DNA of 64,000 nt from Mycobacteriaceae bacterium (GCA_019749805.1 JAIEPH010000001.1:62001-126000), one strand, 5' to 3'. Positions 41,419-49,932 are shown, counted from the first letter of the stretch. The notes: a model not told the origin generated them from the sequence alone. A program made the numbers and translations.

Positions 41419-41636
41419 CGCGGCTCGCGGCCCTGATCAAGCGCCGCGACGATGTCCTCGGTGTCGACGTTCAGGTCCGGCAGCGCCCCGAGCAGGTCGG
41501 CGTTGTCGGCCCGGCGGGCCGCTTCGGCCAGCTCCCGCATGGCGTAGGTGTTGACCGAGACGCGTTCGCGGGCGGCGAGCCGCTCCAGGCGTTCCACGAC
41601 GTCCGCCGGCACATTACGCAGGTACACCGTTCCCAT
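41415..41636 (-). CDS. vapB: VapB-type antitoxin
   Basis: 73 residues. N-terminal ribbon-helix-helix (GTVYLRNVPADVVERLERLA, 20 residues, then RERVSVNTYAMRELAEAA) and an acidic toxin-binding tail. ATG at 41636 lies inside the left arm of a palindrome and 8 nt from a TAGCAT box, so the mRNA is probably leaderless and autorepressed. Confidence 0.88.
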   Translation of the reverse strand: MGTVYLRNVPADVVERLERLAARERVSVNTYAMRELAEAARRADNADLLGALPDLNVDTEDIVAALDQGREPR

Positions 41637-41667
41637 GTTGCAGAATGCTAGCAGATTGCAACATGGG
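41632..41667. promoter_or_regulatory. vapBC operator and leaderless promoter
   Basis: CCCATGTTGCA and TGCAACATGGG are perfect 11-bp arms around a 14-nt centre that itself contains the palindrome TGCTAGCA. The minus-strand -10 TAGCAT (41650-41645) and the vapB ATG fall inside it, so VapB binding would block transcription directly. Confidence 0.75.
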
Positions 41668-41786
41668 ATGCCTGGGCGACGCCGCGAGCCTACTTCCGCG
41701 CAAACTGCGCGCATGTTGGAAGGAGCGCTCCAAGGCGCTCATCGAGGACCTCCTCGACTTTGACGCCAATCCCCCCACCAGCGGCG

Positions 41787-41799
41787 ATGACACGTCCCG
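41787..41799 (-). repeat. dispersed intergenic element copy 8
   Basis: Minus-strand CGGGACGTGTCAT followed by CGCCGCTGGTGG. It lies between vapB and the plus-strand gene at 41844. Confidence 0.8.
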
Positions 41800-41831
41800 C
41801 CGTCACGAGCGCTAACGCCACACCACGCCCA

Positions 41832-41843
41832 TACGCTCGAGTA
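41832..41843 (+). promoter_or_regulatory. leaderless -10 box for the gene at 41844
   Basis: TACGCT at 41832-41837, then 6 nt, then ATG. Confidence 0.5.
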
Positions 41844-42737
41844 ATGGATTGGCCGAAGAGTCCCGGACGCGACAGCCGCCGCAGCGGCGCGTTCGACATC
41901 ACCTGGCCATACCGCGACCCCCAGATGATGGACCTCCTCGCCCGCGCGACCGGGAACGGCACGGTCGACGAGCACGCACTGCCCGCCGCCCTGGCCGACA
42001 AGCGCCGCCGCCGCGGCCACCCCCACGCCCCGTATCCACCGGCCAGCTGGCGGCACCTCACCACGCACCCCGGCTGGCGCTACACCCGCACCGAACGCAA
42101 AGCCTTGCGCCGTGCCGTCGTCCGCTGGCCGACCTCCCTGGAGGACCTCGCCGACTACCCCAACCGCGACGTCCTCGAAGCCGAATGGGCCACTCGATTC
42201 GCCGACGACCCACCAACGCACCCCGGCGCCGCCGCACTGGTGTGGCGCGAACCCAACGTCGCCGCCACCGCCTACACCTCAGCCGAGTCCGCCCGCCACA
42301 GCCGCCTCTGGAAGACCGACCTCCTCGACGCCCACAACGCCCGACTCGACCTCGACGCCGTCACGGCGCGCATCGTCACTCCCGCCCACCGCTTGTGGCG
42401 CACCCACGCTGACACCCACCTCCATCTCGGCGCCACCGACACCGAAGCGTGGCCAACGCTGCTGGCCACCGTCGACCACCTCACCGACTACGCCCGCGTT
42501 CTCAACGGCCGCGCGGACCTCCTCGTCGCCTACCGCGAGATCCTGCGCCTCGACGACATCGACGACACCCTCATCCGCGTCGAGTTCGGGCTGCCGCTTG
42601 ACGAAGCCGCTACCCCGCTGAACCGCAGGGCCCTGGATTTCGAGCTGAATATCGAACTGACCGGGCTCATCGCGGAGCTGGCCCGCTCGCCCCTTTTCGC
42701 CGACCACGATGCCGGCCGCCCGGCAGGCGACCTGTGA
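41844..42737 (+). CDS. 297-aa protein of unknown function
   Basis: Rich in His, Trp and Arg (GHPHAPYPP, SWRHLTTHPGWRYTR, HRLWRTHADTHLHLG). Mostly helical after residue 150. No family recognised and no membrane segment. The ATG is set by the leaderless promoter at 41832; the frame further upstream crosses a dispersed element. Ends 31 nt before the TGCTAGCA pair. Confidence 0.6.
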   Translation: MDWPKSPGRDSRRSGAFDITWPYRDPQMMDLLARATGNGTVDEHALPAALADKRRRRGHPHAPYPPASWRHLTTHPGWRYTRTERKALRRAVVRWPTSLEDLADYPNRDVLEAEWATRFADDPPTHPGAAALVWREPNVAATAYTSAESARHSRLWKTDLLDAHNARLDLDAVTARIVTPAHRLWRTHADTHLHLGATDTEAWPTLLATVDHLTDYARVLNGRADLLVAYREILRLDDIDDTLIRVEFGLPLDEAATPLNRRALDFELNIELTGLIAELARSPLFADHDAGRPAGDL

Positions 42738-42768
42738 CTGACCTGGCACAACAGATAGTGTGGCAGTG

Positions 42769-42788
42769 TGCTAGCATTGTGCTAGCAC
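42769..42788. promoter_or_regulatory. paired TGCTAGCA palindromes
   Basis: TGCTAGCA at 42769-42776 and 42780-42787, 11 bp apart; the second extends to GTGCTAGCAC. The same octamer is the centre of the vapB operator at 41646. It lies 60 nt upstream of the membrane-protein gene at 42849, so an antitoxin-type regulator may control that operon. Confidence 0.6.
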
Positions 42789-42848
42789 ATGGCGCTGACA
42801 GTCGGTCCACCACCGACACCGCGCCGACAGAACGAAGGGAGGCCCGCC

Positions 42849-43484
42849 ATGGTGCAAAACGCACAGCTCGACGCCCCATTTACCAGTGACGTCGCAAACT
42901 ACGAGGGCTACCATTTCCCCATGGAGGGAAACACCCCGCTCAGCGCGCCGCCCGGGCCCCCGCCCCCATGGCCGCAGTACTACCCGCCTGCCAAGCCGGC
43001 ACGGCGGTGGCTTCCCGTCGCCATCATCGTCGCAGCGATCATCATCGCCACGGCCGTGATCAGCGCCGTCCTCCTCACCCGCGGCACCAATACCGCCGCC
43101 CCGGCTGCTGCCCCCGCACCCACCGCCGTCGGCAGCGCACCCACTCAGGGCGGCACAGCACCGGCCAACTCCACCTGCGAGGCCTGGCCGTCCACCAAGG
43201 CAGCACTTAACGCCATTCCCCAGCTCCCGCCGGGTTGGGATTGGTCGACGCCGAATATCGATACCTACATTGGCAATCGAACGGCGGCCATTGCGAAGGC
43301 CCTGGATCTATTCGAGCCGGAGATTGCGGCCGAGCCTGCCAACACCGGGACGACGGCACGGCAGTACGTGGCCGATCGGCGGAACGAGATCGAGATGCTC
43401 CGCAACCACACGTACACGCAAGCTGACGGTGTCGCGGCCACGGTTGCGTCCGCCCGACTCGACCAGCTGTGTGGTGTGAGCTAA
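42849..43484 (+). CDS. single-TM exported protein with extracellular domain
   Basis: 211 residues. A Pro-rich cytosolic N-terminus (about 1-55), one transmembrane helix (LPVAIIVAAIIIATAVISAV), an Ala/Pro/Thr linker, and a 100-residue outer domain with two Cys (NSTCEAW and LDQLCGVS) likely bridged. This layout is common in mycobacterial cell-envelope proteins. ATG at 42849 with GAAGGGAGG 7 nt upstream. It precedes the large low-complexity protein by 16 nt and probably shares its operon. Confidence 0.7.
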   Translation: MVQNAQLDAPFTSDVANYEGYHFPMEGNTPLSAPPGPPPPWPQYYPPAKPARRWLPVAIIVAAIIIATAVISAVLLTRGTNTAAPAAAPAPTAVGSAPTQGGTAPANSTCEAWPSTKAALNAIPQLPPGWDWSTPNIDTYIGNRTAAIAKALDLFEPEIAAEPANTGTTARQYVADRRNEIEMLRNHTYTQADGVAATVASARLDQLCGVS

Positions 43485-43500
43485 GGCTCCGGTCGAGGAC

Positions 43501-46089
43501 GTGACTCCTAAACCGACAACACCCAACGCCTCGGACATCCTCGGGAATTACTGGGAGGACTCGCTTGAGCCGGCGGACTTGATGCGCCGCTCGGTGGAGA
43601 TGGGAAAGTTGTCGGGTCAACTCGTCGCCACGGCGCAGGATGGCCAGGTCGGCGCCGTGCAGCTGCTGAACTACGGGCAAGGCGATCTCGCCGACGTCAT
43701 CTCAGCGGCATGGACGAAGTACTTCGTCAACCTCGGGATCGTTGGGGCCCAGGTCGGTGAGGCAGCAACCTGTCTGTCGGCCTGGGCCACCACGCTCGGT
43801 GCGATGCAAGCCCAAATGGCCAGCGTCGTCGCGTGGGCAGAAGCCGCCATCGAGGCTTTCGAGGCAGCGCGCGTCGCGGAAGAACTTGCCGGCATGGACG
43901 TTGACGGCCTCATCGAGCAGGTCAAGAACGACGCGAAGGCCATGATCGTCTCGATCTCAGGTGAGGCACAGAGTGCGCTCGCCGCCGTTCCTCCTTGGGC
44001 GGGCAGCGTCCCTGCCGCCATGCCTATGCCGGGGGGGTCGGGCAGCGGGGTCACGACTGGTCCCGGACAGGCATCTGGATCCCCCCTCGGCGGAAGCGGC
44101 GGAAGCCCTTCCGAGGTGACGACCGGACCAGGGCAAAGCAGCGCGGGGGCGCAGGCGCTGGCGAACCCGGCCGGCCCAGAGGTGACCGCTGGCCCGGGTC
44201 AAGCGGCTGGTGGAGGCGCTCAAGGGGCTTCCGACGGAGTAACCACAGGGCCAGGGCAAGCCAACATCGCTCCTGCAGGCTTCAGCCAGCAGTCTGGGGC
44301 ATCAACGTCAGGCCCGGGCATGCCATCCAGTGGATCTGCGGGCGGTTCGCCCGGCTCGGCGCCGGGAACCACCAGTGGAGCGCCGAGTTCGGCGCCGGGA
44401 ACCACCAGTGGAGCGCCCGGCTCGACGCCAGGAGCCACCAATGGAGCGCCCGGCTCGACGCCAGCGGCGTCCTCATCATCAACGACTGGGTCAGGCTCCG
44501 CCAGCGGATCCGGCAACGGCGCAGACGCCGCCGGCGCTGGCGCTGGCGGCGGTCATGGTGGCTCTGGCTCAGGCTCCGGCAGTTCCCCTGCTGCGCAGCC
44601 TGTTTCGCAGTCGTCGGGGTCGACGGGCGCGGACTCGCCTGCGGCTGCTGCGCCGGCGGCTTCTCATTCTGCCGCTGCTGCGTCGACAGCCAGTGTGGCT
44701 CCTGTTGCTGCTTCTGCCGCTCCTGCGGCGGCAGCGGCTGGTCCTGCGGCGGCCGCGCCGCTGTCGGCTGCCCCGTTGAGTGCGGCGGCGTCGCCGTTGG
44801 CGTCTGCGGCTGCGGGTGCTGTTCCTGCCCCGCCGCCGGTTCCTCCGGTGTCTCCTCTGTCGCCGTTGTCGCCGGCTGCTCCTGGTGCTGCGATTCCGCC
44901 GCCGCCGCCGACTATGGCTGCTCCGCCTCCTGCTGCCGGTGTGCCGGCAATGGCGACGCCGGGTCCTGCACCGGCGCCGGCGCCCGCTCCTGCGCATGGT
45001 CCGCCGCCTGGCCTGGCTCCGACTGCCCACACCGCTCCCCCGGCGTCTACGCCGGTGTCCAACAACAACTCCAATCAGTCGAATCAGGATCCGGCCGCGA
45101 CACCGCCGGCTGGTCCTGCGGCCGGCGGGGCGGTTGGACCGATCATTGCGCCGTTGAATGGGATTCCGGATCCGTTGATCGTTCCGGCTGTGCTGGCGCC
45201 GCCGGTGAGCCCGATCGCCGCCTTGGGCGACGAGGACCTCGCGACGGTGCGCAGAGTCGTGGAGGCCGCCGGCGGGGCTGCTCAGGTGCAGTGGGCGGCG
45301 GGCATGGTGGTCACCAGTGGACGCCGCCAGGTCGTGCTGACTTCTGACCGCGGCCGCGGCTGGGTCCCCGCGGAGTCGTTCCTCCCGGCTGATGTCGTGA
45401 TGCCGTGGTCGCACGAAGACTCGGCGCGGTGGGAGGGTCTGCTGGATCCGGCGCGGGTCATCGTCGAGTACGCCGTCGCTTCCCACGGCCAGCTGACCGC
45501 GCTCGCGTCCACGTTCTCCAGCGCGCCGGGCGTCGCGGCCGGTGTCCCGTGGGCTTTCGTCGACGGGACGGATCGTGCGTTTCCCGAGTTGCTCAGCGGG
45601 CCGGTGGTGACGCGCTTCGAGCTGCAGGTCTCTGATGCGCGGCGCCGTGCGGTGAAGCACATCGCCGACTCGGTGAAGCAGCGGGAGCAGGTGCTGTGGC
45701 TGGCGTTCAACGCCGACGAGAAGGCCGGCACCTCTGATGTGCGCCATCAGATGCTCACGACGCTGCGCCACAATCTGGGGCGCATCGACAATGCCCGCTG
45801 GGTCGCGTCGCTGCCGTGGGAGCGGCTGGAGGACGAATACCACCAGCTGCGCGTGGAGGAGCGGGCCGCCCGGGTCGACGTCCGTGACGTCGAGGTCGGC
45901 CAGCTGGACACCGAGGGTGGCGCGTGCCGGCCGCTGCTGGCGCAGGCGTACGCGACCGAAGCTGCTCTGGCGCTGCGCAATCCCGTGGCTCAGCGGGCGT
46001 TGGCCGATGCGACCTACTCGTGGAGCATGCTGCTCGACGTCCAGTCCACCGAGCCCACTGCTGCTCCGCCACAATTCGTCGGACGATGA
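43501..46089 (+). CDS. large ESX-substrate-like protein with low-complexity centre
   Basis: 862 residues from a GTG at 43501. Residues 1-165 are helical (LGNYWEDSLEPADLMRRS, then AAWTKYFVNLG, AWATTLGAMQAQM), like the helical N-termini of Esp-type ESX substrates. Residues 165-545 are Gly/Ser/Pro/Ala-rich with TTGPGQ and 11-residue repeats. A folded C-terminal domain (about 550-862: LATVRRVVEAAGG, WVPAESFLPADV, ARWVASLPWERLEDEYHQL) resembles a domain found in other long Ala-rich mycobacterial proteins. No YxxxD/E signal is obvious. Sits with a membrane protein upstream and a 142-aa protein downstream. Confidence 0.72.
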   Translation: MTPKPTTPNASDILGNYWEDSLEPADLMRRSVEMGKLSGQLVATAQDGQVGAVQLLNYGQGDLADVISAAWTKYFVNLGIVGAQVGEAATCLSAWATTLGAMQAQMASVVAWAEAAIEAFEAARVAEELAGMDVDGLIEQVKNDAKAMIVSISGEAQSALAAVPPWAGSVPAAMPMPGGSGSGVTTGPGQASGSPLGGSGGSPSEVTTGPGQSSAGAQALANPAGPEVTAGPGQAAGGGAQGASDGVTTGPGQANIAPAGFSQQSGASTSGPGMPSSGSAGGSPGSAPGTTSGAPSSAPGTTSGAPGSTPGATNGAPGSTPAASSSSTTGSGSASGSGNGADAAGAGAGGGHGGSGSGSGSSPAAQPVSQSSGSTGADSPAAAAPAASHSAAAASTASVAPVAASAAPAAAAAGPAAAAPLSAAPLSAAASPLASAAAGAVPAPPPVPPVSPLSPLSPAAPGAAIPPPPPTMAAPPPAAGVPAMATPGPAPAPAPAPAHGPPPGLAPTAHTAPPASTPVSNNNSNQSNQDPAATPPAGPAAGGAVGPIIAPLNGIPDPLIVPAVLAPPVSPIAALGDEDLATVRRVVEAAGGAAQVQWAAGMVVTSGRRQVVLTSDRGRGWVPAESFLPADVVMPWSHEDSARWEGLLDPARVIVEYAVASHGQLTALASTFSSAPGVAAGVPWAFVDGTDRAFPELLSGPVVTRFELQVSDARRRAVKHIADSVKQREQVLWLAFNADEKAGTSDVRHQMLTTLRHNLGRIDNARWVASLPWERLEDEYHQLRVEERAARVDVRDVEVGQLDTEGGACRPLLAQAYATEAALALRNPVAQRALADATYSWSMLLDVQSTEPTAAPPQFVGR
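44356..44454 (+). repeat. three tandem 33-bp units (11-residue repeats)
   Basis: Units at 44356, 44389 and 44422 encode SAPGTTSGAPS, SAPGTTSGAPG and STPGATNGAPG, followed by a partial fourth. The first two are nearly identical at DNA level, so repeat number may vary between isolates. Confidence 0.85.
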
Positions 46090-46097
46090 GCTGACCG

Positions 46098-46526
46098 GTG
46101 GCCAGCGTCCCGCTGTTCTGCGCTCTGCTGATGTCGAAGTACGCGCCGATCGTGGACGCGTTGCGAGACGAGATTGGTAATGCCGGAGTGGTGCGCGTCG
46201 GGCCGGCCGATGCCGACGAGCCGTTCCCGCCGCACGTGCTGGATCCTGACGAGCTTCCTGGCCCGCCGCCGGCGCGTTACGTGATCGAGTGCGGTCTGCC
46301 GGGCGGCTATCTCCTGCAGGTGTCCGACCATCGTGGCTACGGGCTCCGGAAGGTGGCGCGGCCGGCGGAAGCACCTGATGCGTGGATGGTGGAGATCTGG
46401 TCCAGCTGCGGCACGTTCGCGTCTGGGCTGATGAGCACGGCGACGAGTACCGAGCACAGCCTGAGCGGGTTGCTCGGCGCGGTTCGGGATGCGTTGCACG
46501 GTCACGGCATGCGCGCCGTCAGCTGA
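46098..46526 (+). CDS. 142-aa protein, probable partner of the large protein
   Basis: Begins SVPLFCALLMSKYAPIVDALRDEIG, has a beta-rich middle (RYVIECGLPGGYLLQVSDH) and a helical end. No family recognised. GTG at 46098, 8 nt past the stop of the 862-residue protein, implying coexpression; it could be a cytosolic chaperone for that protein (inference). Converges with the nuclease gene at 46604; the 77-nt gap contains no hairpin I can see. Confidence 0.6.
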   Translation: MASVPLFCALLMSKYAPIVDALRDEIGNAGVVRVGPADADEPFPPHVLDPDELPGPPPARYVIECGLPGGYLLQVSDHRGYGLRKVARPAEAPDAWMVEIWSSCGTFASGLMSTATSTEHSLSGLLGAVRDALHGHGMRAVS

Positions 46527-46603
46527 CCGCGGCGTTTTCTCCACCGATGGTGCTCAGCGCTGCCAACGCGTGCCGTCCTGTCGTCAACCGCCCGAGGTTC
46601 GGC

Positions 46604-47320
46604 TTACGCTGCTGCTGGCGGTGCGATCTGGCAGGTAGAGGTGGCCACGTCGCGCTCGGCTACGGTGATCGGTAGTTGATACTTCACCGCGACGGTGAGG
46701 TATCGTTGAATGTAGTTGCACGGCTGAAAGTTTGGTCGCCACTCGTCGATACCAGAGTCCGACTTGGCGCGGTTCGCCGCGGCGGATACGGGGACGAGTT
46801 CGGTGGGGTCGTTGGCGAAGATCTGCCGCTGCTGCTGACTCCACTGCGACGCACCAGCATCGAAGGCCCTTGCTAGTGGATAGATATGGTCGATTTGAAT
46901 TGCGTTGCTGCTAAACATGATTCGTTGCCCAGTGTACGGGTCGGGGTCGAGCACCCCGCCGGTGACCTTGCAGTCATGCGTTCCGGCCTTGAACGTTACG
47001 TCCTGTAATGCGTTGCGTAACAATCGGTTCCGTGTATCACATCCTGACGAATCTTGGGGGTCGTTCCAGGCGGGGCCGAACACGCAGCCCTTGTCCTTCG
47101 CGCAGCTTCGTTCGTAACCGGGGACGTCGTCGATGCGGTCGACGACCTTGACTTGAGTCAGGAGCGATCCGAGGTCACCGCCGTCCACCGCCGGTGCGGC
47201 GATCGCCACCGTGTCCCCGCGGTAGCCAAGATCCAGGCCGGGGTGGAGCCAGGCCGCGGCCGCGACCACCGCGGCCGCCACTGCGATCAGGCCGCCACGC
47301 TTACGTCGGCGTCTCGCCAT
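46604..47320 (-). CDS. secreted HNH-type (DUF1524) nuclease
   Basis: 238 residues. A basic start and one hydrophobic segment (about 11-30) act as signal or anchor. GCDTRNRLL, IQIDHIYPLA (catalytic His), NDPTELVPVSAAANRAKSD and four Cys outside the core are the marks of exported DUF1524/HNH nucleases seen in mycobacteria and streptomycetes. It could degrade DNA outside the cell. ATG at 47320 with GGGGAGG 7 nt upstream. All catalytic-motif residues appear present. Confidence 0.85.
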   Translation of the reverse strand: MARRRRKRGGLIAVAAAVVAAAAWLHPGLDLGYRGDTVAIAAPAVDGGDLGSLLTQVKVVDRIDDVPGYERSCAKDKGCVFGPAWNDPQDSSGCDTRNRLLRNALQDVTFKAGTHDCKVTGGVLDPDPYTGQRIMFSSNAIQIDHIYPLARAFDAGASQWSQQQRQIFANDPTELVPVSAAANRAKSDSGIDEWRPNFQPCNYIQRYLTVAVKYQLPITVAERDVATSTCQIAPPAAA

Positions 47321-47452
47321 ACGATTACCTCCCCAGAACTGGATGTTGCCTGCCAAGGCTATCCGCCGGAACCGACAGAACCGGGTGCCGCACACCCGCG
47401 AATTCGACTGCCTCTCAGGGACTTACCGTCGCCAGGTGCCGCACCAGGGGCG

Positions 47453-47465
47453 ATGACACGTCCCC
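47453..47465 (-). repeat. dispersed intergenic element copy 9
   Basis: Minus-strand GGGGACGTGTCAT, an exact core, followed by CGCCCCTGGTG, 27 nt past the stop of the DUF2637 gene. Confidence 0.85.
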
Positions 47466-47491
47466 CGACGCCAGCGGCTCGACAAACCCGT

Positions 47492-48382
47492 TTACGGCTG
47501 CCGCGCCGGGGCGCTGTCGACGTCGGACGCCGGTTCGATCGCGGCAGCGCCGGCCTGCAAGATCTTGCTGATCGTCTCATGGTGGAGACCAGTCGCCTTG
47601 TTGATCGCACGCTTGGACTGTGCCCCGTCGTGAGCGAACTCGAGGACGTCGGCGATCTGCTCCACCGGCCGATCGGCGATCGCCTTGAGGGTCGAGTTCT
47701 CCTCCTGGACCGTCCGCGCAACCTCAACCCAATAGCGGCGTCGATCCGCGGCTCGCTGCGCCTGCTGCGTCTCCTGATGCGCCCGAACGGCTTTGACCGT
47801 CATCGGGCGCACGCGAGAGAGGATCGCCGCGCCGTGGGCAGTCGCCAACAGGCTCACCGGCGGCACGACCCCGATTGCTGCTTTCAGCCAGGGCTCCAAT
47901 GCAGCACTCGGAAGCAGTGTCGCGTGTAGAGCGTTTGCGCCGACGCTGGCCATCGCCGCCAAAGCCAGTACCCACCAGAAGAATCGGCGATTCGACCGCT
48001 GCTGCTGTCCGTAGGCGCCCAACGCCAACACCGCCATCGTCGACTGCAGGATCGTCCCATCGACGATAATGGGCCACAACGGGGCCAGGCTGCGGTTGTA
48101 GCCGGCGCGGATCGCCAGGTCGGTCAGTGACGCGAAGCTCAGGATGAACGAGGCGATGCCGATGATCGCGGTGATGCCGACCGCCGCGAACCGGGTCGCG
48201 CGCAGCATCTTCGCCGACCCGGGGGCGGCCATGACTTCCTCGTCGCCCGCCAGGACCAGGTCGTCGTCGGCAACCGGAATCACCGGTGCCAGCGGAGGTG
48301 GCGCGATCGGCAGGGTCGACGCGACGGGGGACCCGTTGCGGGTGGGCTGGGTGTCCAGTGGGGCGTCGTCGACGACAGTCAT
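47492..48382 (-). CDS. DUF2637 (Spd-like) membrane protein with HTH tail
   Basis: 296 residues. About four transmembrane helices between 65 and 190 (FAAVGITAIIGIASFILSFA, WPIIVDGTILQSTMAVLALG, then WWVLALAAMASVGANALHAT) carry the DUF2637 pattern found in plasmid spread proteins of streptomycetes and many actinobacterial plasmids. The cytosolic tail has a helix-turn-helix-like end (KRAINKATGLHHETISKIL). Probably involved in plasmid transfer or its control. ATG at 48382 with GAGG upstream. Confidence 0.78.
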   Translation of the reverse strand: MTVVDDAPLDTQPTRNGSPVASTLPIAPPPLAPVIPVADDDLVLAGDEEVMAAPGSAKMLRATRFAAVGITAIIGIASFILSFASLTDLAIRAGYNRSLAPLWPIIVDGTILQSTMAVLALGAYGQQQRSNRRFFWWVLALAAMASVGANALHATLLPSAALEPWLKAAIGVVPPVSLLATAHGAAILSRVRPMTVKAVRAHQETQQAQRAADRRRYWVEVARTVQEENSTLKAIADRPVEQIADVLEFAHDGAQSKRAINKATGLHHETISKILQAGAAAIEPASDVDSAPARQP

Positions 48383-48547
48383 GGCGTCCTCAGGTTCGGC
48401 GGCAGATTCGCGGTGTCACGTGCAGTGGTACGTCGAAAGCTGCTGGCGCACAATGCGAGTGCTCACTCACCACCGCGGAAAAAGCCTAACACCGCTGCGG
48501 TGCCGATCCGGGGCCCGCGACCACCGGAAACGGCACGGCCCCGGTGG

Positions 48548-49567
48548 TTAGTGGCTGGAGGAGTGCGAGCCGCCGGCCGTGCCGAAGGGCGGCTCTTCGG
48601 ACTCGATCTCCGGGATCGCGCCGAACGTCTGCTCGACCCCCTGCGGGCCTTCGTAGAGCTTGTCCTCCGGGAAGATCGCGGGGTCCCGCTTGGTGGACGC
48701 GTCCTCGCCGTCCTTCTTGCCGTGCATGCCGTGCATCGGCATCATCGGCATCATCGGGGCGCGGCTGCCCGCGGCTCCTGCCGCCGACACGCCACCGGGA
48801 GATTGCAGCGCGCTCGCCTGCAGGGCGCTGGAGGTGTTCATCGGAGTGACCGGACCTTCCAGGCCTGCCGGCGTCGTCATACCTGGGTCCATGCCGCCGC
48901 CACCGCCGCCACCACCGAAGCCGCCGGCGCCCATGTCGCCGAGCCCGAGATCTGGTGTCGCGGCGTGCGCTGCGGACTTCGACGCCGATTCGGCCATCTT
49001 GCCGACCATCTGACCGACCTGCTCGGCCCCCTTGCCGACGGCCTCCCCGACCTTGCTGCCGATCTGGGAGAGCTGCTGGGACAGTTGCTGGGCGATCTGC
49101 CCACCGGTCTGCATGCCCATCTGCAGCACCTTCTCCATCATCTCCTTGGACTTGTCGCCGCCGAGCATGTCCTGGGCCTTGTCCTTGGCCTCCTGGTCGA
49201 TCGACTCCGGATCCAGCTGCCCCGGCACGTTCGAGCCTGCAAGCCCCTGGCCCGGGGTCGTGCTGTTGTTCTGGAGGAGACCAGCGTTCTGGGCGTCCTG
49301 ATTCTCGATGCTGCCCATGGCGCCCTGGGTGGTGTTGTTGAGACCATCCGCGCCGGTGCTGAGAGCAGGACCGGCCGGGGACAGCCCAGTCTGCAACGAA
49401 CCAGTCAGCATGGAGATCGTATTGCCGACCGGGCTGGACGCTCCGGGCGGTGACAGCGCCGACTGCACCCCGCTGGACAGGTCCGACCCGGCCTGCCGGC
49501 CTTTGTCGCCAAGCCCGTTGGACCCATTCCGGAACGCCGGCAGATCGTATGTCAGCGGCTCACCCAT
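48548..49567 (-). CDS. ESX-substrate-like protein with Gly/Met-rich centre
   Basis: 339 residues. The N-terminal 100 (LTYDLPAFRNG, LSSGVQSALSPPG, NTISMLTGSLQTGL) look like a WXG100-related helical hairpin. A coiled part with QIAQQLSQQLSQIGSKVGEA follows, then Gly/Met/His-rich stretches (MMPMMPMHGMHGKK) and an acidic end (FPEDKLYEGPQGVEQTFGA). The acidic end and basic MHGMHGKK segment parallel the PPE tail (MPMRHGKHRDEE). ATG at 49567 with TAAACT 7 nt upstream and an operator behind it. Confidence 0.65.
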   Translation of the reverse strand: MGEPLTYDLPAFRNGSNGLGDKGRQAGSDLSSGVQSALSPPGASSPVGNTISMLTGSLQTGLSPAGPALSTGADGLNNTTQGAMGSIENQDAQNAGLLQNNSTTPGQGLAGSNVPGQLDPESIDQEAKDKAQDMLGGDKSKEMMEKVLQMGMQTGGQIAQQLSQQLSQIGSKVGEAVGKGAEQVGQMVGKMAESASKSAAHAATPDLGLGDMGAGGFGGGGGGGGMDPGMTTPAGLEGPVTPMNTSSALQASALQSPGGVSAAGAAGSRAPMMPMMPMHGMHGKKDGEDASTKRDPAIFPEDKLYEGPQGVEQTFGAIPEIESEEPPFGTAGGSHSSSH

Positions 49568-49574
49568 GCATGCC

Positions 49575-49600
49575 AGTTTATCTGCACAAATAGGTGTGCA
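49575..49600 (-). promoter_or_regulatory. leaderless promoter with TGCACA-N6-TGTGCA operator
   Basis: Minus-strand -10 TAAACT (49580-49575) is 7 nt before the ATG at 49567. The perfect dyad TGCACA-N6-TGTGCA at 49583-49600 lies in the spacer, so a bound repressor would block the promoter. Confidence 0.6.
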
Positions 49601-49668
49601 GCGGTGCCGAACATAAAAAGGCTGACTGGGCAGCGGGGTTGTGCGCCCCCGGGGGGACTCGGCGCGGC

Positions 49669-49932
49669 TCAGCGCCTGACGGGCGGCCGGACGGCCCCCG
49701 CCGCCGCGGGATCGAGCAGGGCTAAAAGTGTTCGGCGGGCGTCGACATCGTCGGGGTCGTCGTGCAGCTCGTCGCATGCAATCCGGATTCGACGTGCATG
49801 AGTTCGCTCGTCGAGTGCAGGCATGGTGCGCAAGAGGACGTCGCGGGTGTTGGTCTGCGTCACGGGATCTAGTGGTGCGCAGTACAAGTCATCGCATGCT
49901 TCTTGGATCTGCTTGCTGTGTGGGTCGGCCAT
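49669..49932 (-). CDS. 87-aa protein, paralogue of 34482
   Basis: Two related helical halves: QIQEACDDLYCAPLDP near the start and IRIACDELHDDPDDVDARR later, each an (A)CD-L-PLD/DDP motif, so the protein may itself be a tandem. The second half matches the protein at 34482. ATG at 49932 with GGGAGGGG upstream. Divergent from the HTH gene at 50047. Confidence 0.65.
   Translation of the reverse strand: MADPHSKQIQEACDDLYCAPLDPVTQTNTRDVLLRTMPALDERTHARRIRIACDELHDDPDDVDARRTLLALLDPAAAGAVRPPVRR

Noticed and set aside
42878..42890. ATTTACCAGTGAC resembling half of the TTACC-N6-GGTAA operator
   Set aside because: Second half missing and inside coding sequence.
44569..46374. Long minus-strand frame (601 codons) opposite the 862-residue protein
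   Set aside because: Arg/Ser-rich without fold-like pattern and antisense to a gene with good codon use and context.
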